This document shows, one piece after another, positions 52,724 through 61,861 of a DNA stretch of 64,000 nt (its first letter is position 1; the number at the start of each line of letters is the position of its first letter). The translations under genes and the position numbers were made by a program. The stretch lies in NCBI GenBank assembly GCA_963422415.1, contig OY729430.1:558001-622000 (forward strand), in the 5' to 3' direction. The DNA is from Bin34 sp963422415. GTDB lineage: Bacteria; Chloroflexota; Anaerolineae; Caldilineales; Caldilineaceae. The notes under the pieces were generated by a model. That model was not told the origin of the DNA. It made no database searches and worked only from the letters and a program-made list of their open reading frames with translations.

Positions 52724-53485
52724 ATGCCAGCACGATCTCCGTGGACTCGCAAGCAACTCCTAGTGGCTCTTTCCTTGTATTGCCGCCTGCCCTTTGGCAG
52801 ATTGCACTCCAAGAATCCCGAGATCATCCGATTTGCAAAAGCGATCGGGCGAACTCCCTCGGCATTGGCCATGAAGCTGAGCAATATCGCCAGCTTGGAC
52901 AATGCCATCACTTCTACCGGCCGAACGGGATTGACAAGAGCTTCCGCCCACGATCGCGCAATGTGGAATGAAATGCAAGGCGATTGGAACCGGTTTGCGG
53001 AAGAGTCCCGGCAAGCCGAATGGGAATTTATGGAAGCAGCGGATGGCGAAGTCGCCCAGCATGAAAACACCATGCCAGTGGGCAGCGATCGGGAAGTGCA
53101 CACCACTGCCCGCGTAGGCCAATCCTTCTTTCGCGCGGCCGTCTTGAGCGCTTATGACGGAGCATGCTGTATTACTGGGTTGGCGCTGCCCACCCTGCTG
53201 GTGGCAAGTCACATCGTGCCTTGGCGCTGCAACCAACACAACAGGACAAATCCTCGCAACGGTCTTCTGTTGTCTTCGCTGCATGACAAGGCGTTCGATG
53301 CCGGACTCATCACCCTTGACACGGATTTGACCATTCGGCTGTCTCCCCGACTCGCCGTCAGCGAAAATGAATTCCTGGCAATGTCCATGGAAGCCTATGA
53401 AGGGCGGCCCATTTCCCGTCCCGAAAAATTTGGGCCCGATCCAGAACTCCTCGCCTTTCACAGAGAGCGCATATTTCAGCAGTGA
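52724..53485 (+). CDS. HNH endonuclease family protein
   Basis: 253 residues. The N-terminal 80 residues (TRKQLLVALSLYCRLPFGRL and FAKAIGRTPSALAMKLSN) are a helical DNA-binding-like domain. The C-terminal HNH_2-type nuclease has YDGACCITGLALPTLLVASH, then VPWRCNQHNRTNPRNGLLLS and LHDKAFDAGLITLD, giving the His-Asn-His core. GGAAGGAA lies about 12 nt before the ATG. Such proteins are common solitary genes in genomic islands and act as restriction-type or stress nucleases. It lies in the segment that appears inserted between the binding protein and permease genes of the transport operon. Confidence 0.85.
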   Translation: MPARSPWTRKQLLVALSLYCRLPFGRLHSKNPEIIRFAKAIGRTPSALAMKLSNIASLDNAITSTGRTGLTRASAHDRAMWNEMQGDWNRFAEESRQAEWEFMEAADGEVAQHENTMPVGSDREVHTTARVGQSFFRAAVLSAYDGACCITGLALPTLLVASHIVPWRCNQHNRTNPRNGLLLSSLHDKAFDAGLITLDTDLTIRLSPRLAVSENEFLAMSMEAYEGRPISRPEKFGPDPELLAFHRERIFQQ

Positions 53486-53887
53486 AACAAATCGAGGCAG
53501 AGTCTCTGGCATCCATTGCCTATATCCCCGCCACCTTCCCGAGAGAAGGCCAATGGGGGCAGGTGACTGCCCCATCGGCACCGGGGCCGCTCTGTTGCAA
53601 ATCTCCCGCGGGTCGTTGCCCAACCCGCCCCAATGATCGCATTCCGTTCCGGGATGCCGGAGAAGAGAGATACCAGGCGGTACCCGATCCCAGGGCGCAG
53701 GCCCAAGTCGGGAGGACGCGCCCACCCGACAGACCACTTCCTGCGTGGCGCTGCATGTACCCTTTTCGCAAGTCATTTTCTGTCGCCGTCTTCACCCGCC
53801 TGTCAGGGAGTCCGAACAATTGCAGTGTGTGGAAGCCGGCGCCATCCAGCCTGTCCCAGTCCAGTGTGTTGCCGGTGTCAAGTCTGT
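53486..53887. other. Gene-free spacer between convergent HNH and VapC genes
   Basis: About 400 bp between two stops on opposite strands. Long overlapping frames exist on both strands but lack start signals and family motifs. No clear terminator hairpin was identified. Nothing supportable here. Confidence 0.35.
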
Positions 53888-54268
53888 TCATGTCCACAGG
53901 ACCGGCACGTCATACATGGGAATGTACCGATCGCAGGTCACCAGGATCAGATTGTCAATCTGGGCTTGGGCCACCAAGATCCGGTCGAAAGGATCACGGT
54001 GATGCCAAGGGAGCTTCCCCACCCGCTCCCCATGCTGGAACGTCACGGGCAGATGTCGGAATCCCTCCAATAGGGCCTTGTCGTCCAGTGAACCCGGCGC
54101 CTGCAGCTTTCCCAGTGAGCTCTTGATGCCAATTTCCAAACCGCTGATCGCGCTTACGAACACCTGATTCTGCGGTTCCGCGATGGCTCTCTGAGCGTTG
54201 CCGTCAAGTTTCCGACTGCCCGACAACCACCACAGGAAGGCATCTGTGTCCAGCAGGAGCCGCATCAT
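53888..54268 (-). CDS. PIN-domain toxin, VapC-like
   Basis: 126 residues. The PIN fold acidic residues are seen in LLLDTDAFLWWLSG (first Asp), SAISGLEIGIKSSLG (Glu), HRDPFDRILVAQAQ (Asp) and VTCDRYIP (Asp). DTxxxLWW...HRDPFDR is typical of the VapC subgroup paired with Phd/YefM antitoxins. The gene overlaps the antitoxin gene by 4 bp. PIN toxins are Mg-dependent RNases cutting tRNA or rRNA. The frame is intact and ends DVPVLWT. Confidence 0.92.
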   Translation of the reverse strand: MMRLLLDTDAFLWWLSGSRKLDGNAQRAIAEPQNQVFVSAISGLEIGIKSSLGKLQAPGSLDDKALLEGFRHLPVTFQHGERVGKLPWHHRDPFDRILVAQAQIDNLILVTCDRYIPMYDVPVLWT

Positions 54269-54504
54269 TCTTGACTTGCATAAAACGCATCCACAATCTC
54301 CGGGGGCGTCTCGTCAAAGTCCGAGGCCATCCGGATTTGCCCTTTCAGACTGCCCGGCTGGCGTTTCCGTGCAGTTTCCTTATAGGGAATCAGGCGTACA
54401 TAGGGTATGCCTGCACGGGCGATCACGACATCTTCCCCTTGCCTTGCCAGCTTGGCCAACCTGGAAAGCTGCGTCTTCGCCTCATGCATATTGACTTGCT
54501 TCAT
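54265..54504 (-). CDS. Phd/YefM-family antitoxin
   Basis: 79 residues from ATG 54,504: MKQVNMHEAKTQLSRLAKLA, the DNA-binding N-terminus of Phd/YefM antitoxins, then GEDVVIARAGIPYVRLIPY. The C-terminal tail DFDETPPEIVDAFYASQE wraps the toxin in this family. A longer frame reaches 54,549 but covers the operator palindrome. The stop overlaps the start of the PIN toxin. The pair autoregulates through the upstream palindrome. It encodes a complete addiction module within the putative insertion. Confidence 0.92.
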   Translation of the reverse strand: MKQVNMHEAKTQLSRLAKLARQGEDVVIARAGIPYVRLIPYKETARKRQPGSLKGQIRMASDFDETPPEIVDAFYASQE

Positions 54505-54527
54505 TTTTCTTGCCCTGTCCCACTCTG

Positions 54528-54545
54528 TTAGCCAATATTGGCTAA
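54528..54545. promoter_or_regulatory. Operator palindrome of the toxin-antitoxin operon
   Basis: TTAGCCAATATTGGCTAA is a perfect 18-bp palindrome, 24 bp upstream of the antitoxin start. Phd/YefM antitoxins repress their own operon by binding such sites overlapping the promoter. The position fits, with the -10 region expected between it and the start. Confidence 0.75.
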
Positions 54546-55187
54546 GCATAGCACAGGGCCCTTTGCAGTGGACGGCAACCCATTCGTTTCCAGGCTGGTT
54601 GCTTGTTCAGGTCGGACAAGTGCAACATTGCCACATGCTCCGGATCTCCTGCATACCCGCCCGATGTCGACCTGTCCGGCAATGCCAGAGTTTGGCATGT
54701 TTGACACAGCAGCGTGTGCGCCCACCCGGTGGTGGGACCATGTTGCCTTATTCCATGGACCTGCACATACGCAAGTCCATCTGGATCTTTAGATGAAGCC
54801 GCGGTCCATAGTCAAGCCAGCCGTATGCTGCAATCTCGGACGTATGGAGCCGGCGTATTGTGCCGTTCCTCGGGTGATGTCACATCACGGAAGAGGGAGC
54901 TAGGATCACTGGCAGCCGAGGTCCGCTGCCAAGGGGCGACAGAAAGCCAAGGAGCCTGGCGCGTTCACCGGCACGCATCTTGTGACTCATGGTGAATGGG
55001 AGTTGTGGAGACTGTGCGCTGCATAGTCTGCGCCAAGGAAAATGCAAAGCAGAAGGCTGATCCGGTGACAGCCTTCCGCCGATGATCAGATCAGCCTCTG
55101 TTTGATCCCCAAGACCCTGCCAAGCAAGGCTGCCCAACAGGATGACCCGCAGTTAGGAACTGGAATGGTTCACGCGCAGGTTCCTAG
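54546..55187. other. Gene-free region between the toxin-antitoxin operon and the binding-protein gene
   Basis: About 640 bp. Short frames on both strands show no family motif. A 7-bp inverted repeat (taggaac / gttccta) spans about 55,154-55,187 next to the 28-bp palindrome. The right junction of the apparent insertion should fall here. Confidence 0.35.
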
Positions 55188-55215
55188 GGTCGGAAGGCAA
55201 CGTTGCCTTCCGACC
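55188..55215 (-). terminator. 28-bp perfect palindrome after the solute-binding protein gene
   Basis: The arms GGTCGGAAGGCAAC and GTTGCCTTCCGACC are exact complements with no spacer, 33 bp after the minus-strand stop of the binding protein. No T-run follows. Its place mirrors the hairpin at 15,980 between a binding-protein gene and its permeases, so it is probably the same kind of 3'-stabilising or attenuating intercistronic element. Confidence 0.65.
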
Positions 55216-55247
55216 TGCCAAAATATTGGGAGCCCTTTGCCCAACCT

Positions 55248-56609
55248 TTAGGAGAAGAAACCGGCTTCTTCCAGATCCTCGTTGATTTCGTCATCAATGT
55301 CCTGCAGAGCCTGTTCCACAGGTTTCAGGTCATGCGGGATGATATCCCGGAAGGCCTGCACCTGCAGATCCCAGAGCTTGCTGCCGAAAGGAATCGGCGG
55401 GCGCGCATGGGAAACGGGCAGGAGATCCATGAACACGGCATGCAGCGGGTCTTCCCGGAAGAAGGGATCCTCCGCGGCAGTCTTGATGGTGGGGATGTGG
55501 AAGGTATCCTTGTTGTACTTCAGCTGGCCTTCCGTACCGCAGAAGTACGCCAAGGCATCAAAGGCGGAGTCCAAGTCTTTCCAGCCCAGCGGGATGCACC
55601 AGCTCCAGCCTCCGGCCCAAGAGGAACCGGGGGCGGGGCCGTCAGGCCCCGGCATGGGCACGACACCGTAGTTGCCGTCCGGTGTGTAGCGATGGTGTTG
55701 AGCCACTTTCCAGTTGCCGCTGCAGGTCATGGCCGACTGCCCGGTCCAGAAGTAGTCGTTGGGACCACTGCAGGCGCCGCCGGCGCAAGCGGCCAGCATC
55801 GCATCCACGTTCTCCACCCCAATCTCCTGCACGAAACTCTTGACGAATTCCATGGCTTCGACGTTCTTGGGATGGGCAAAGGTAATGGCCTTCGTCTCCG
55901 GGTCCTGGAACTGGCCACCGAATCCAAACCCCCAGGTGTACATCCAAGCCTGGTCGTAAATGGGGTTGAACCCATATCGCGTGACACGGTCCTGATCGTC
56001 TCGTATCTCCAAGGCGCTGGTGGCCGCACGCAGGTCGTTCAAATTCTGCGGGGGAGCCTCCGGATCCAGTCCGGCCTCGGCCATGATGTCCATGTTGTAC
56101 CAGAGAGCCCGGGTATCCGTGTCGAAGGAAAGCGCATATACGCCGCCCTTGTACACCGTCTCCTCCCATGCGAAATCAAAGTAGTCGTCCTGAGTCACAC
56201 CGGCCGAGTTGGCATGTTCGGTGATGTCCGAGAAGAATCCCTGATGCGCAAACTGCGGCACGGTAAACCGATCCGCGTAATAGAGCGGCGGCGGATTGCC
56301 TCCGGCCACGGCAGTCAACAGCTTCTCGTCGGCCTGTGTACCCTGGGTCTGGGCTACGTAGACAAACTCAACGGTGTTGCCCATTTCGTTCTGGGCGTTG
56401 TAGTTGTCGATGATCCCGACAATGGACTCCTGCGCCAGATTGGTCATGCGGGACCAGGCCTCCAGCGTCTGGCCTTCCGGCATGGCTGCCGTCTCGTCGC
56501 CACTGTCCACGGCAGGAGCCGGAGCCACCGGCGCACAGGCAGCCAAGGCGGCTGCCCCGGCCGCAAAGGAGCTCACCTTCAAGAAATTGCGTCGCGACAA
56601 TCTTTTCAT
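55248..56609 (-). CDS. ABC transporter solute-binding lipoprotein, family 1 (sugar-type)
   Basis: 453 residues. The start is ATG 56,609, for which AAGGAA is 7 nt upstream (an ATG two codons earlier is too close). MKRLSRRNFLKVSSFAAGAA gives a twin-arginine signal, and the lipobox ends ALAAC (Cys about residue 25). The mature part has FAHQGFFSDITEHANSAGVT, the YGFNPIYDQAWMYTWGFGFG ligand-side block and GSSWAGGWSWCIPLGWKD, all typical of sugar-binding family 1. The cognate permeases are probably those at 49,452-51,214, now about 4 kb downstream on the same strand. The phytanoyl-CoA dioxygenase gene lies 217 bp upstream. Confidence 0.93.
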   Translation of the reverse strand: MKRLSRRNFLKVSSFAAGAAALAACAPVAPAPAVDSGDETAAMPEGQTLEAWSRMTNLAQESIVGIIDNYNAQNEMGNTVEFVYVAQTQGTQADEKLLTAVAGGNPPPLYYADRFTVPQFAHQGFFSDITEHANSAGVTQDDYFDFAWEETVYKGGVYALSFDTDTRALWYNMDIMAEAGLDPEAPPQNLNDLRAATSALEIRDDQDRVTRYGFNPIYDQAWMYTWGFGFGGQFQDPETKAITFAHPKNVEAMEFVKSFVQEIGVENVDAMLAACAGGACSGPNDYFWTGQSAMTCSGNWKVAQHHRYTPDGNYGVVPMPGPDGPAPGSSWAGGWSWCIPLGWKDLDSAFDALAYFCGTEGQLKYNKDTFHIPTIKTAAEDPFFREDPLHAVFMDLLPVSHARPPIPFGSKLWDLQVQAFRDIIPHDLKPVEQALQDIDDEINEDLEEAGFFS

Positions 56610-56826
56610 ATTCATTTCCTTGCTCTTGATGACTGACATTTGCACAAAACGCTCCCCTGCCGCGCGCCAAGCCAGTTGGCAGACCATTCATCTGGACCAC
56701 CGAGAGCAGAGCCCACTATCCGCCGCATCTCTGCCGCGGACCTGCAATTGGCATGCAAGCAGACTTCCGATTATACCGCAGCATTCCAGACACAGAATTC
56801 TGAAAGGCCGCGTTCAGAGAAAGACA

Positions 56827-57642
56827 CTACGCGCCCGGAGCGCTACGCTGTGCCTCCGCAACCGGGGCCTCTTGCCCCACGCCGCCGTGCAGCAACGGAG
56901 GCAAATCGGTCTTTCCGGCGCCTAGGGCATCCGCTGCCGCCAGAGACACCTGGGCTATGCCCAGCCGATTGCGATCACTTCTGTTCACGGGGCTGTAGTG
57001 CCAAAGATGGGCATGCCAGACAATGGCATCCCCAGCCTCCAGCTCCACGTGCTCCACCGGCAGATCCTTCACCATGTCCCGCGGCAGTTCCACGTGGATA
57101 CTGTCCTCGTAGCGTATGTGTTCAACGATTTCCCCCTTGTGAGAACCCGGCGCCACCTGCAGACAGCCATTCATTTGGTCCGCCTTGTCGATGGCCATCC
57201 AAATGGTGAGGGCATTTTGAAAAAACGGCTGCTTGGGCTTGGTGACGGGATTTTGAGTCCAGAGCCCAATGTCCTGATGCCAAGGTGTGGCTTCCCCGAC
57301 CTTGGCTGGTTTGGTGAAGATGGAATCGAACCACAGATAGACCTCGTCCCCCAGAAAATGCCGGTTGATGTCTATCACGTTCTCGTGACCGTAGTAGGCA
57401 TTCCATACATTCGGATTGCGGCGACCCAGCAGAGCCAGCTTGCGGTACATGCCACTGCCCCTGATGGTCTTGCCATCCATGCGCGTAGTATCGAAATTGA
57501 TGCCGCTCTTCCCTTGCGCCATGGTGTCCGTGATCTGTTTGCGCAGATACTGCACCCTCTCCGGACCCAGCAGGCTGCGCGCAATGAAAAAGCCGTGGGT
57601 TTCATATTGAGCCTGCTGAGCAGGCGTGACGGTATAGGCCAT
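56827..57642 (-). CDS. Phytanoyl-CoA dioxygenase (PhyH) family protein
   Basis: 271 residues with AAGGAG 7 nt before the ATG. It is an Fe(II)/2-oxoglutarate oxygenase: TPAQQAQYETHGFFIARSLL at the N-terminus, the iron ligands in TPWHQDIGLW (H-x-D) and AHLWHYSPVNRSDRNRLGI (distal His and the 2OG-binding Arg), and NGCLQVAPGSHKGEI. PhyH-family enzymes hydroxylate many small molecules, not only phytanoyl-CoA. They are strongly expanded in host-associated and marine Chloroflexota and Poribacteria. Placed before a sugar-type importer, it may act on the imported compound. The frame is complete. Confidence 0.9.
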   Translation of the reverse strand: MAYTVTPAQQAQYETHGFFIARSLLGPERVQYLRKQITDTMAQGKSGINFDTTRMDGKTIRGSGMYRKLALLGRRNPNVWNAYYGHENVIDINRHFLGDEVYLWFDSIFTKPAKVGEATPWHQDIGLWTQNPVTKPKQPFFQNALTIWMAIDKADQMNGCLQVAPGSHKGEIVEHIRYEDSIHVELPRDMVKDLPVEHVELEAGDAIVWHAHLWHYSPVNRSDRNRLGIAQVSLAAADALGAGKTDLPPLLHGGVGQEAPVAEAQRSAPGA

Positions 57643-57997
57643 CTGCCTCTCCTTAACGTCTGGGAGAACCGAAAATCCTCACGCCCAACCGCAAGATTCT
57701 GGGGAAATCCATTATATACAAGGAGGAGGCAGGCGCTCTTGGGCGTCATGCGAGAGGGCTGGGTCAAGTGCACCGTAGCCTCTGGCCCAAGCGTAAAAAT
57801 CCGAGAATCAACACAGCCGCAAGGCGAGTCAGGGACAGGCCGGGACACCTCGGGCACACTGGGCAGGGATCAGGCCTATCTCCCATCGATCCCGGGCCGG
57901 CCCCTGGCGCAACTCCGTAACTGCCCCTGCCGTGCGCGCCCGCTTCCTGCGTGATTACCATACAGAGTCCTGTATCCGCCTGTCCGCTGTGCCACCC

Positions 57998-58659
57998 ATG
58001 TCCCAGCCGCTGTCCAAGGTCCCCGTGACGTTGCCGCCACCCCGTCCCGTCCGGAGGCTCCAGCGGACGTTTGGCAACATCTCCGCACCCTCTTCCATTA
58101 TGTGCCCGACCACGCCTATTGCTCCGACTGGCACCGCTATACGGAAACGGAGACCACGGATCCCCAACTACATGGTCCCGGGAGTCTGGATGATGTCGCC
58201 CACCTTCCAGCACGGCGAATGTATTGCCCAGATAAGCATCGCCCTCAAGATTCTCACGCGCCGCCGGGCAGCACCCCTGTACGTCAGCGATGACGTGCAG
58301 ATCAGCGGGATTTCCGCCGTCTGCTTCAAAGCGGAGCGGCACACCGCCAGCCTACGCCCCAACCTGTCGCTGCGGCCCACCCCGCGCCCGATGTGGTGGA
58401 GGTGGTATCCCACGCGGACCTGGAACAGCAGGACAACGACTGGCGACTCAAGATGGCCACCTACGCCTGCATGGGCATCCGGGAATACTGGCTCGTGGAT
58501 CAGCGTCGGTCCCCTATTCTCTGGGGTTACAGGCTGGATTCGAAACCCGCCGCTCCGAATTCCCGGATGACCTATCGCCTAGTCCAGACGGATGCGGCAG
58601 GGGGACAGGACAGTCGCGTGCTGGACACGGGTCGTGTCGAGCGCCGGCAGGCCGCCTAG
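57998..58659 (+). pseudogene. Uma2-family (PD-(D/E)XK) endonuclease relic
   Basis: Family pieces occur in order in different frames: GVWMMSPTFQHGECIAQISI near 58,180, VSDDVQIS near 58,285, and VVEVVSHADLEQQDNDWRLK with IREYWLVDQRRSPILWGYRL from 58,390 to 58,530. These match the Uma2 fold, with the E-V-V-S strand and the REYWLVD strand as hallmarks. At least two frameshifts separate them. The N-terminal boundary is uncertain; ATG 57,998 is only a guess. The last piece (88 codons from 58,393) has an open frame but lacks half the active site. Confidence 0.6.
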
Positions 58660-59010
58660 GGAAACTGGGTGCCCGTGGAGGACATCCCTGGCGGGAAGGA
58701 CGTCTGGAGGGGAACTGCAGACATGGGGCCCGTATCCTGCACCGGTTTCTGGATGCCGTGGCACCGGGCGACGCCAGCGCCCTGCTGCAGCCAGACGAGA
58801 AACCTCATCACTTTCAATGTCTGCACAAGGAGGGGTAGTGTCACGGGTGTCCGCCGCTTCTCCCGCCTTCGGGCTGTGAAATGGTCTTTTTCTCGACACT
58901 CGCGTTTCACTGTACAATGCCGGGTTGACAATCGGACCCATGGTCTTGTCTGCCTCGTTGTCTTTTCCGTTTCAGCGCTGTCTGTGCCTAGTTTTTCCAC
59001 ACCTGACAAG
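58660..59010. other. Upstream region of the DISARM-like operon
   Basis: About 350 bp. The drmD frame is open through this stretch but the codons before 59,011 show no helicase similarity. The AT-richer part with ttcactgtacaatgccgg near 58,905-58,922 looks like a promoter -10 area (TACAAT). No operator palindrome was seen. Confidence 0.4.
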
Positions 59011-61861
59011 ATGTATGCACCCGGTTCCCTGGTCCGCGTGCGCAACCGGGATTGGGTGGTTCTACCGCAGGAAGAAGAGCAGGTTGTCCGGCTGCGTCCC
59101 GTAGACAATCCAGACGAGGAACCCACGGGGGTCTTTGTTCCTCTGGAGCCTGACGCGATTCAGAGTGCCACCTATCCCAGACCGGACCCAATGCAGGCCG
59201 GCGGTCTGGCGAGCGCGATTCTGCTGCACAATGCCGTCCGCTTGGGACTGCGCAGCGGAGCTGGTCCATTCTGTTCCTTGGGACGCCTGTCGGTCACGCC
59301 GCGTCCCTATCAATACGTTCCTCTCATCATGGCTCTGCGTCAGGATCCGGTGCGTCTCCTGATTGCCGATGACGTGGGCGTGGGTAAGACCATCGAGGCC
59401 GGCATGATTGCCCGAGAGCTGCTGGATCGCGGCATCGCCCAACGCATCGGGGTGCTGTGTCCCCCACATCTGTGCGACCAATGGGAGGAGGAGCTGCGCA
59501 CGCGTTTCGGCATCGAGACCGCCGTCGTCCAGTCTGCGCGCATCCGCCGCTTGGAACGGGATCTGCCTCGGCCTGACGACACCCTCTTCCAGTACTATCG
59601 TCATTTGGTGGCCAGCATCGATCTGCTCAAGACAGAACGCTTCAAGCAACTGTTCCTGACTCATGCCCCCGAGTGCATCATTGTCGACGAAGCTCATACG
59701 GCTGCTCGGCCCAGAGGCGCGTCCAACCGGCAGCATCAACGCTTTGCCTTGGTGCAAACGCTGGCCGCCGATCCCTCTCGACACATCATCTTGGTCACAG
59801 CCACCCCTCACAGTGGAATCGAGGAAAGTTTCCGATCGCTGTTGGGTCTGCTGAATCCGGCGTTCGATGTCCTCGACCAGTCATCTATTTCACCCCCCCC
59901 CCCCCCCCCGCCAAAAATTGGCGCCGCATTTCATTCAGCGCAAACGATCCGATTTGCGCCAATGGTTGGGAGTGGACACCCCGTTTCCCAACCGGGTAGC
60001 GACAGAACGCCCGTATTTGATGACGGCGGCCTACAACCGCCTCTTCACGGACATCCTCGACTACTGCCGAGAGTACGCGTCGCAGAGTGACACGGCGGCA
60101 GCGCAGCGGCAAAGGGTGCGCTATTGGACGGCCCTTGCCATTCTGCGCTGTGTACTTTCCAGTCCCGGCGCGGCCCATGCCACCCTTGAGCATCGGAAGG
60201 ATGCTCTGCGCGCGCAGAGGAAAGAAGGCGCGGTCGGGTTGCCGGCCGTTGCATCCGAAACATGGATCAGCGGCCAAGTTCTGGATTCGGCGGAAGACGA
60301 TCAGGCTGCAGACTACCTGCCCTCCATGAGGGTCGATGTGCCCGGCAGGGCGCCGGACACGGCTGACGAAAAAAGGTTGAACAACTTTCTCAAGCGAGCC
60401 CAGGCGCTGAGTGGCCCCAAGGCAGACGCCAAGCTGCGCGAAGCCATGGCTGCCGTATCGGATCTGCTGGGGCAAGGCTGCAAGCCCATTGTCTACTGCC
60501 GCTTCATCCAGACCGCCTACTACGTCGCGGAGCAGTTGGCAGACCTGCTCCAGCCGTCTCATCCGGGCGTGCAAGTCAAGGCGGTGACCGGCAACGAAGG
60601 GGACAGCGAACAGCGGGAAGAGCTGGTGTATACGCTCGCGCGACATCCATTGCGTGTGCTTGTGGCTACAGACTGTCTAAGCGAGGGCATCAACCTGCAA
60701 CACCACTACGATGCCGTGCTGCATTACGACCTGCCTTGGAATCCCAATCGGCTGGAACAGCGCGAGGGACGGGTGGATCGCTTCGGCCAGCCCAAGGACA
60801 CGGTGCACACGACGCTGCTGTTTGGCGAAGACAACGAAATGGACATGGTGGTGCTCGATGTCCTGTTGCGCAAGGCGCAGGCCATCAAGCGCAGCTTGGG
60901 GATCTCCGTGCCCGTGCCCGTCGAATCCGAGGAGGTCCTGAAGGCCCTGGTGGAAAGCGTGCTGCTTCGGGGTCGAACAACGGGGCGCCAACTCAGCCTT
61001 GGCTTCGAGGATGCTCGCGTGAGCCGCCTGCACAGCGCGTGGGACCAGCGAGCCAGAGAGGAAGACCAGACAAGGGGCCACTTTGCCCAGCATGGCATCG
61101 ACCCGGGCGAGGTGGATCGAGAAATGCGGGCCATGGAACCTGTCCTGGGCAGCGAGAAGGATGTGGAGCTCTTCGTCGGCCATGCCCTGCAGCTATTCAA
61201 CGGAGAGTTGCGCGCGACGCGCCGTGAAGGTGAATTTGAATTGCATACCGGTGATTTGGCCCCGCTGATGGCATCGCGGGCCCGAGGCCAGACATTCCCC
61301 TTGCAAGCCGCCTTCGCAGGCAACCATGCGGCCGCTGTGACCTTGCTGGGCCGCAATCACCCAATCGTCGCCACAATCGCCGAAATGTACCTAGCCAACG
61401 CCCTGCAGGGCACGCAGCCGCAGTTTGCGCGATGCGGGGCAGGCTACTCCTCCCTGGTGACCATCAGAACAGCAACACTGGTACTGCGACTGCGCTACCT
61501 TGTCAAGGCAGAGGGAGTGCAGCGGTACGCCGAGGAAGTCGTCGTCTGTGCATTCGAACCCTCGGGACAAGGCATCCACTGGCTGAAACCTTGGCAGGAA
61601 AAGGCCCACCGCCTGCTCCGAGACACAACGCCGGTGGGAAATATGGCGGCCCCAGAACGCCAAGAGCATGTGTCGTGGGCCTTGGCAGCCTTGGAAGGCG
61701 ACTGGCACAAGCCCGTTGTCGACGATCGGACCCGCCAACTTGCGGAAGCGCACATGCGCATTCGAGGCACGTCAAAGAGTCGTCCGCTGCAGATCAAGCC
61801 CCACTGTCCGCCCGATGTCATTGGGTGTTTCGTGCTCGTACCGGCAGGGGGTGCGGCATGA
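59011..61861 (+). CDS. drmD: SNF2-like helicase DrmD of a DISARM-type system, interrupted by a poly-C frameshift
   Basis: About 950 codons from ATG 59,011 (MYAPGSLVRVRNRDWVVLP). N-terminal lobe: Walker A ADDVGVGKTIEAGMIA, IIVDEAHTAA, VTATPHSGIEESFRSLL. C-terminal lobe: VLVATDCLSEGINLQHHYDA and PWNPNRLEQREGRVDRFGQ. The two lobes are in different frames. The switch lies at 17 consecutive C (59,893-59,909), after which the first frame dies at 60,090, while RQKLAPHFIQRKRSDLRQWL continues in the other. Sixteen or nineteen C would restore one protein. The stop overlaps the next ATG (ATGA). Class 1 DISARM begins with drmD-drmMI; drmA, B and C should follow outside the window. The family call is firm for helicase, good for DrmD. 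Confidence 0.82.
59893..59909 (+). repeat. Poly-C tract (17 C) inside drmD
   Basis: Seventeen consecutive C in the coding strand between the two helicase lobes, encoding a proline run. Such homopolymers slip during replication and are the classical substrate for phase variation. In the present length the downstream helicase lobe is out of frame (OFF). The same feature could be a homopolymer-length sequencing error. Confidence 0.85.

Noticed and set aside
55203..56636. 477-codon plus-strand frame
   Set aside because: Antisense shadow of the solute-binding protein gene, which has a Tat signal, lipobox and family motifs.
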